NCBI GenBank assembly: GCA_019417865.1
Contig: DYCW01000086.1
Coordinates: 1-6,767, forward strand
Direction of reading: 5' to 3'
From: Ruminococcus sp.
GTDB taxonomy: Bacteria; Bacillota; Clostridia; Oscillospirales; Ruminococcaceae
DNA: 6,767 nt
Shown: positions 4,893 to 6,767 of the stretch, in pieces
Position numbering within the stretch: position 1 is the stretch's first letter
Layout of the letters: each line of letters starts with the position of its first letter
Position numbers and translations under genes: made by a program
Notes under the pieces: model-generated
Database searches by the model: none
What the model was told of the DNA's origin: nothing
What the model saw: only the letters and a program-made list of their open reading frames with translations

Positions 4893-5879
4893 TTATTCGT
4901 TTTCCATTAGTTCTTGGAAGAAATTGAAGTAATCCTCTCGTTTATCATTGGTGAAGGCAATGGCGTTTCTTGGATGCAGATTGAGGTGACCAGTCAGCAA
5001 ATACTGAATATCATAGCCCCAGACTGTGCCATTTTTCTTGAGTGGCAGCATATAATCCTGTAAGAACCGCAGTACGGGTTTTATATCATACTTTGGATTT
5101 TTGAGAAAGCACAACAGCAGTTCCATGGCACAGTTTCCGGCACCTCTGCCCATCGCTGCCATGGTAGCATCTAGGTAGCTGACACCACGCATAGCACATT
5201 CGATGGTATTTGCATAGGCAAGCCGTTGGTTGTCATGTGCATGAATGCCAACTTTTTTTCCGTATCGCTCTGCTGCTTCCAGATATTTATCTGCCAGATG
5301 ACGCATTTCGAGTGGAAAGATGGAACCATAGCTATCCACCAGATAAATGACATCGACGCTGCTCTGTCCCAGAATAGAAAGGGCTTCGTCCAGTTCCGAT
5401 TCTTTTGCTTTGGAAACTGCCATGATATTGACCGTTGTGCGGTAGCCTTTCTTTGTACAATGTTCGATCATTTCTACCGCAGCTGGAATGGTATGAATAT
5501 AGGTCGCAACTCGTACAATGTCAATGATGCTGTCCTTTTTTTCCGGCAAGTCCCGTTCCAGATTGGTACGTCCAACGTCTGCCATGACAGCGAGCTGCAT
5601 GTTGGTGTTGTTTTCACCGATGACACTGCGAATTTTTTCCTCGTCGCAGAACTTCCAGATGCCGAATTTCTCTGGATCAAATAAGTCACGATCTGCCTTG
5701 TAGCCCAATTCCATGCAGTCTATGCCAGCTTTTAGATTGGTTTCATAAAGTGCTTTTATGAATGAGTTGGAGAAGTGGAAACTGTTAACCAGTCCGCCGT
5801 CTCGAATGGTTGCGTCTAATACCTTGATATCTGGTCGAAAGGACATGGTTGTGCCCTTAATTGGTTCTTTGTATTCCAT
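4893..5879 (-). CDS. HMGL-like TIM-barrel aldolase (4-hydroxy-2-oxovalerate aldolase-like), substrate unknown
   Basis: A 328-residue protein of the HMGL-like/DRE-TIM metallolyase family. The N-terminal motif LDATIRDGG (21-29) supplies the catalytic Arg26 and metal-binding Asp27. Further motifs are DSYGS (182-186), the metal-binding GIHAHDN (211-217, His213 and His215) and GRGAGNCAME (244-253). These resemble the aldolase (DmpG/MhpE) branch, which cleaves 4-hydroxy-2-oxo acids, more than the isopropylmalate or homocitrate synthases. No acetaldehyde dehydrogenase partner is in the window, so catechol-type degradation is not supported and the substrate stays unknown. The start at 5879 is preferred because GGAAGGA lies about 8 bases upstream. 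An in-frame ATG at 5846 has only a weak site, and the longer ORF to 5978 would run through the promoter. It is monocistronic, between its own promoter and the shared terminator. Confidence 0.85.
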   Translation of the reverse strand: MEYKEPIKGTTMSFRPDIKVLDATIRDGGLVNSFHFSNSFIKALYETNLKAGIDCMELGYKADRDLFDPEKFGIWKFCDEEKIRSVIGENNTNMQLAVMADVGRTNLERDLPEKKDSIIDIVRVATYIHTIPAAVEMIEHCTKKGYRTTVNIMAVSKAKESELDEALSILGQSSVDVIYLVDSYGSIFPLEMRHLADKYLEAAERYGKKVGIHAHDNQRLAYANTIECAMRGVSYLDATMAAMGRGAGNCAMELLLCFLKNPKYDIKPVLRFLQDYMLPLKKNGTVWGYDIQYLLTGHLNLHPRNAIAFTNDKREDYFNFFQELMENE

Positions 5880-5951
5880 GATGTTTTTCCTTCCCGTCAC
5901 ATAGAATTTCTGCATGTAGTGATTAAAAATAAAAGCAGTGTGACATTTTTC

Positions 5952-5980
5952 ATTATAGCAGATTTTTAGAAAAAGCACAA
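5952..5980 (-). promoter_or_regulatory. promoter of the HMGL-like aldolase gene
   Basis: On the minus strand a perfect TATAAT (5952-5957), extended by TGC, lies 17 bases from TTGTGC (5975-5980, three of six). The start would be near 5945 and the leader about 66 bases. The leader contains GTCACA and TGTGAC (5939-5944 and 5896-5901 on the plus strand), a weak 6-bp pairing next to the ribosome binding site. Confidence 0.65.
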
Positions 5981-6062
5981 GATTTTATGTGATTTTTAGT
6001 TGAATCATACAATTTTTACGTATGTGATTTAGACAGAGTGCTGTAATCGTGGGAGATGATGG

Positions 6063-6102
6063 AGAAAAAATCATACCTGGTCAGATGGGGACAGGTATGA
6101 TT
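6063..6102 (-). terminator. Rho-independent terminator of the YeiH-family gene
   Basis: Arms 6069-6079 and 6092-6102 pair perfectly over 11 bases around a 12-base loop. On the minus strand the stem runs into T6 (plus-strand A6 at 6065-6070). It lies 47 bases after the stop of the transporter gene, and ends transcription before the aldolase promoter. The rest of 5981-6149 holds nothing I can identify. Confidence 0.85.
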
Positions 6103-6149
6103 GAGACGATATTTGAAATAAGAGACTTGTCCTGTTATCCAACAAGCAG

Positions 6150-6767
6150 TTATAAATTTGTCGTATAGATACCAGTGAGATATTGTACAAAGATCGAAAC
6201 GAGTGTAATAGAAACCCAGCAGCAGAACCCCAACAGAATGGGCTTACCGCCTTTTTTAATCAGTGTCACAATGTTTGTATGCAGTCCAATTGCTGCCATT
6301 GCCATTGCAATAAAGAACTTTGCAAGCCATTTCATCCACGCAATAAAGTTATCATTATAAAATGTAGTGAAATGATTTTCTGGCAGCATCCCAACTACGG
6401 TTGTGACAATAGAGGCTGCAATAAAGAATAGGATAAACCATGGAAAAATTTTTTTGAAGGAAAAATCCGTGGCATCACCGCCGCTGGCTTTTGCTTTTCG
6501 AGTTCTGTAGACAGCGAGTGCCAAGGTAATCGGAATAATGGCAAGGGTACGTGTCAATTTTACCGTTACAGCTGCGGATAAAATACCGCTTGTATGATAA
6601 AGATTTTCTGCTGTTGCAGCGGTTGCTGTTACAGAGGAGGTATCGTTTACGGCTGTACCAGCAAATACAGCGAAGCCTTCTGTTCCAAATCCCAGTGCGT
6701 ATCCCAGTGTCGGAAAAATCAATGCAGCCAGAATGTTGAACAGAAAGATAACGGATATAGACTGTGC
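6150..6767 (-). CDS. YeiH-family putative sulfate exporter (C-terminal part; start lies beyond right edge)
   Basis: The C-terminal 205 residues of an integral membrane protein of the YeiH/Cons_hypoth698 family, whose members are about 330-350 residues, so roughly 60% is present. Signatures: SVIFLFNILAALIFPTLG (5-22), FAGTAVNDTSSVTAT (35-49) and VKLTRTLAIIPI (69-80), followed by a polar cytoplasmic loop (88-106) and helices at about 107-127, 143-163 and 176-199. Family members are annotated as sulfate exporters, but experimental proof is thin. The frame stays open to the window edge, so an apparent TTG start at 6722 is an artefact of calling starts inside this fragment; conserved family sequence continues upstream of it. 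A good terminator follows. No sulfur-metabolism neighbour is visible. Confidence 0.92.
   Translation of the reverse strand, partial: AQSISVIFLFNILAALIFPTLGYALGFGTEGFAVFAGTAVNDTSSVTATAATAENLYHTSGILSAAVTVKLTRTLAIIPITLALAVYRTRKAKASGGDATDFSFKKIFPWFILFFIAASIVTTVVGMLPENHFTTFYNDNFIAWMKWLAKFFIAMAMAAIGLHTNIVTLIKKGGKPILLGFCCWVSITLVSIFVQYLTGIYTTNL

Noticed and set aside
5880..5978. Longer aldolase start at 5978
   Set aside because: The extension would run through the TATAAT promoter and has no ribosome binding site; the start at 5879 has one.
6720..6722. TTG at 6722 as the start of the YeiH-family gene
   Set aside because: The frame is open to the window edge and the upstream residues (SVIFLFNILAA) belong to the family's conserved core, so the gene is truncated by the window rather than starting here.
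1..6767. tRNA, rRNA, CRISPR array or insertion sequence
   Set aside because: No tRNA or rRNA signatures, no regularly spaced direct repeats, and no transposase-like frame or terminal repeat pair with target duplication were seen.

Overview
The window reads as chromosomal DNA of a Gram-positive, Clostridia-type Firmicute, possibly an Oscillospiraceae/Ruminococcus-like gut bacterium. This rests on the gene families (an ECF-type vitamin transporter S component, a type III pantothenate kinase and a fused CoaBC), the strong GGAGG-type ribosome binding sites, and near-consensus promoters with 17-base spacers. Taxonomy is inferred from style and gene content, not from a marker search.

Layout from left to right. 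Positions 1-166 are very AT-rich (29 G/C in the first 150 bases by hand count). They hold the start of a small minus-strand membrane-protein gene whose frame is broken, or which is led by a 16-codon leader ORF. It has its own promoter and a palindromic operator candidate. Positions 255-359 hold stacked hairpins at the 3' end of glyA. glyA (354-1607, minus) encodes serine hydroxymethyltransferase. coaBC (1716-2918, minus) encodes the fused phosphopantothenate-cysteine ligase/decarboxylase. A 460-base gene-free divergent region (2919-3378) separates it from panT (3379-4017, plus), a pantothenate-type ECF S component, and coaX (4046-4810, plus), type III pantothenate kinase. A bidirectional terminator at 4830-4877 lies between coaX and a convergent minus-strand HMGL-like aldolase (4893-5879). 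After another promoter and a terminator, the window ends inside a minus-strand YeiH-family transporter (6150 to the right edge).

The core of the window is a compact CoA salvage unit: PanT would import pantothenate, CoaX phosphorylates it, and CoaBC adds cysteine and decarboxylates to give 4'-phosphopantetheine. The last two CoA steps (coaD, coaE) are not here. glyA lies directly downstream of coaBC with no visible terminator between them, but it has its own strong promoter.

This is mostly ordinary housekeeping DNA and I do not see a clear new multi-gene system. The points most worth a second look are: (1) the decarboxylase half of CoaBC has Asn157 where the E. coli enzyme has its catalytic Cys158; (2) the broken or leader-coupled AT-rich gene at the left edge, with a palindrome inside its promoter; (3) a 15-base palindrome in the panT leader; (4) the long divergent coaBC/panT region; (5) a perfect 16-bp inverted repeat that includes the glyA stop codon.
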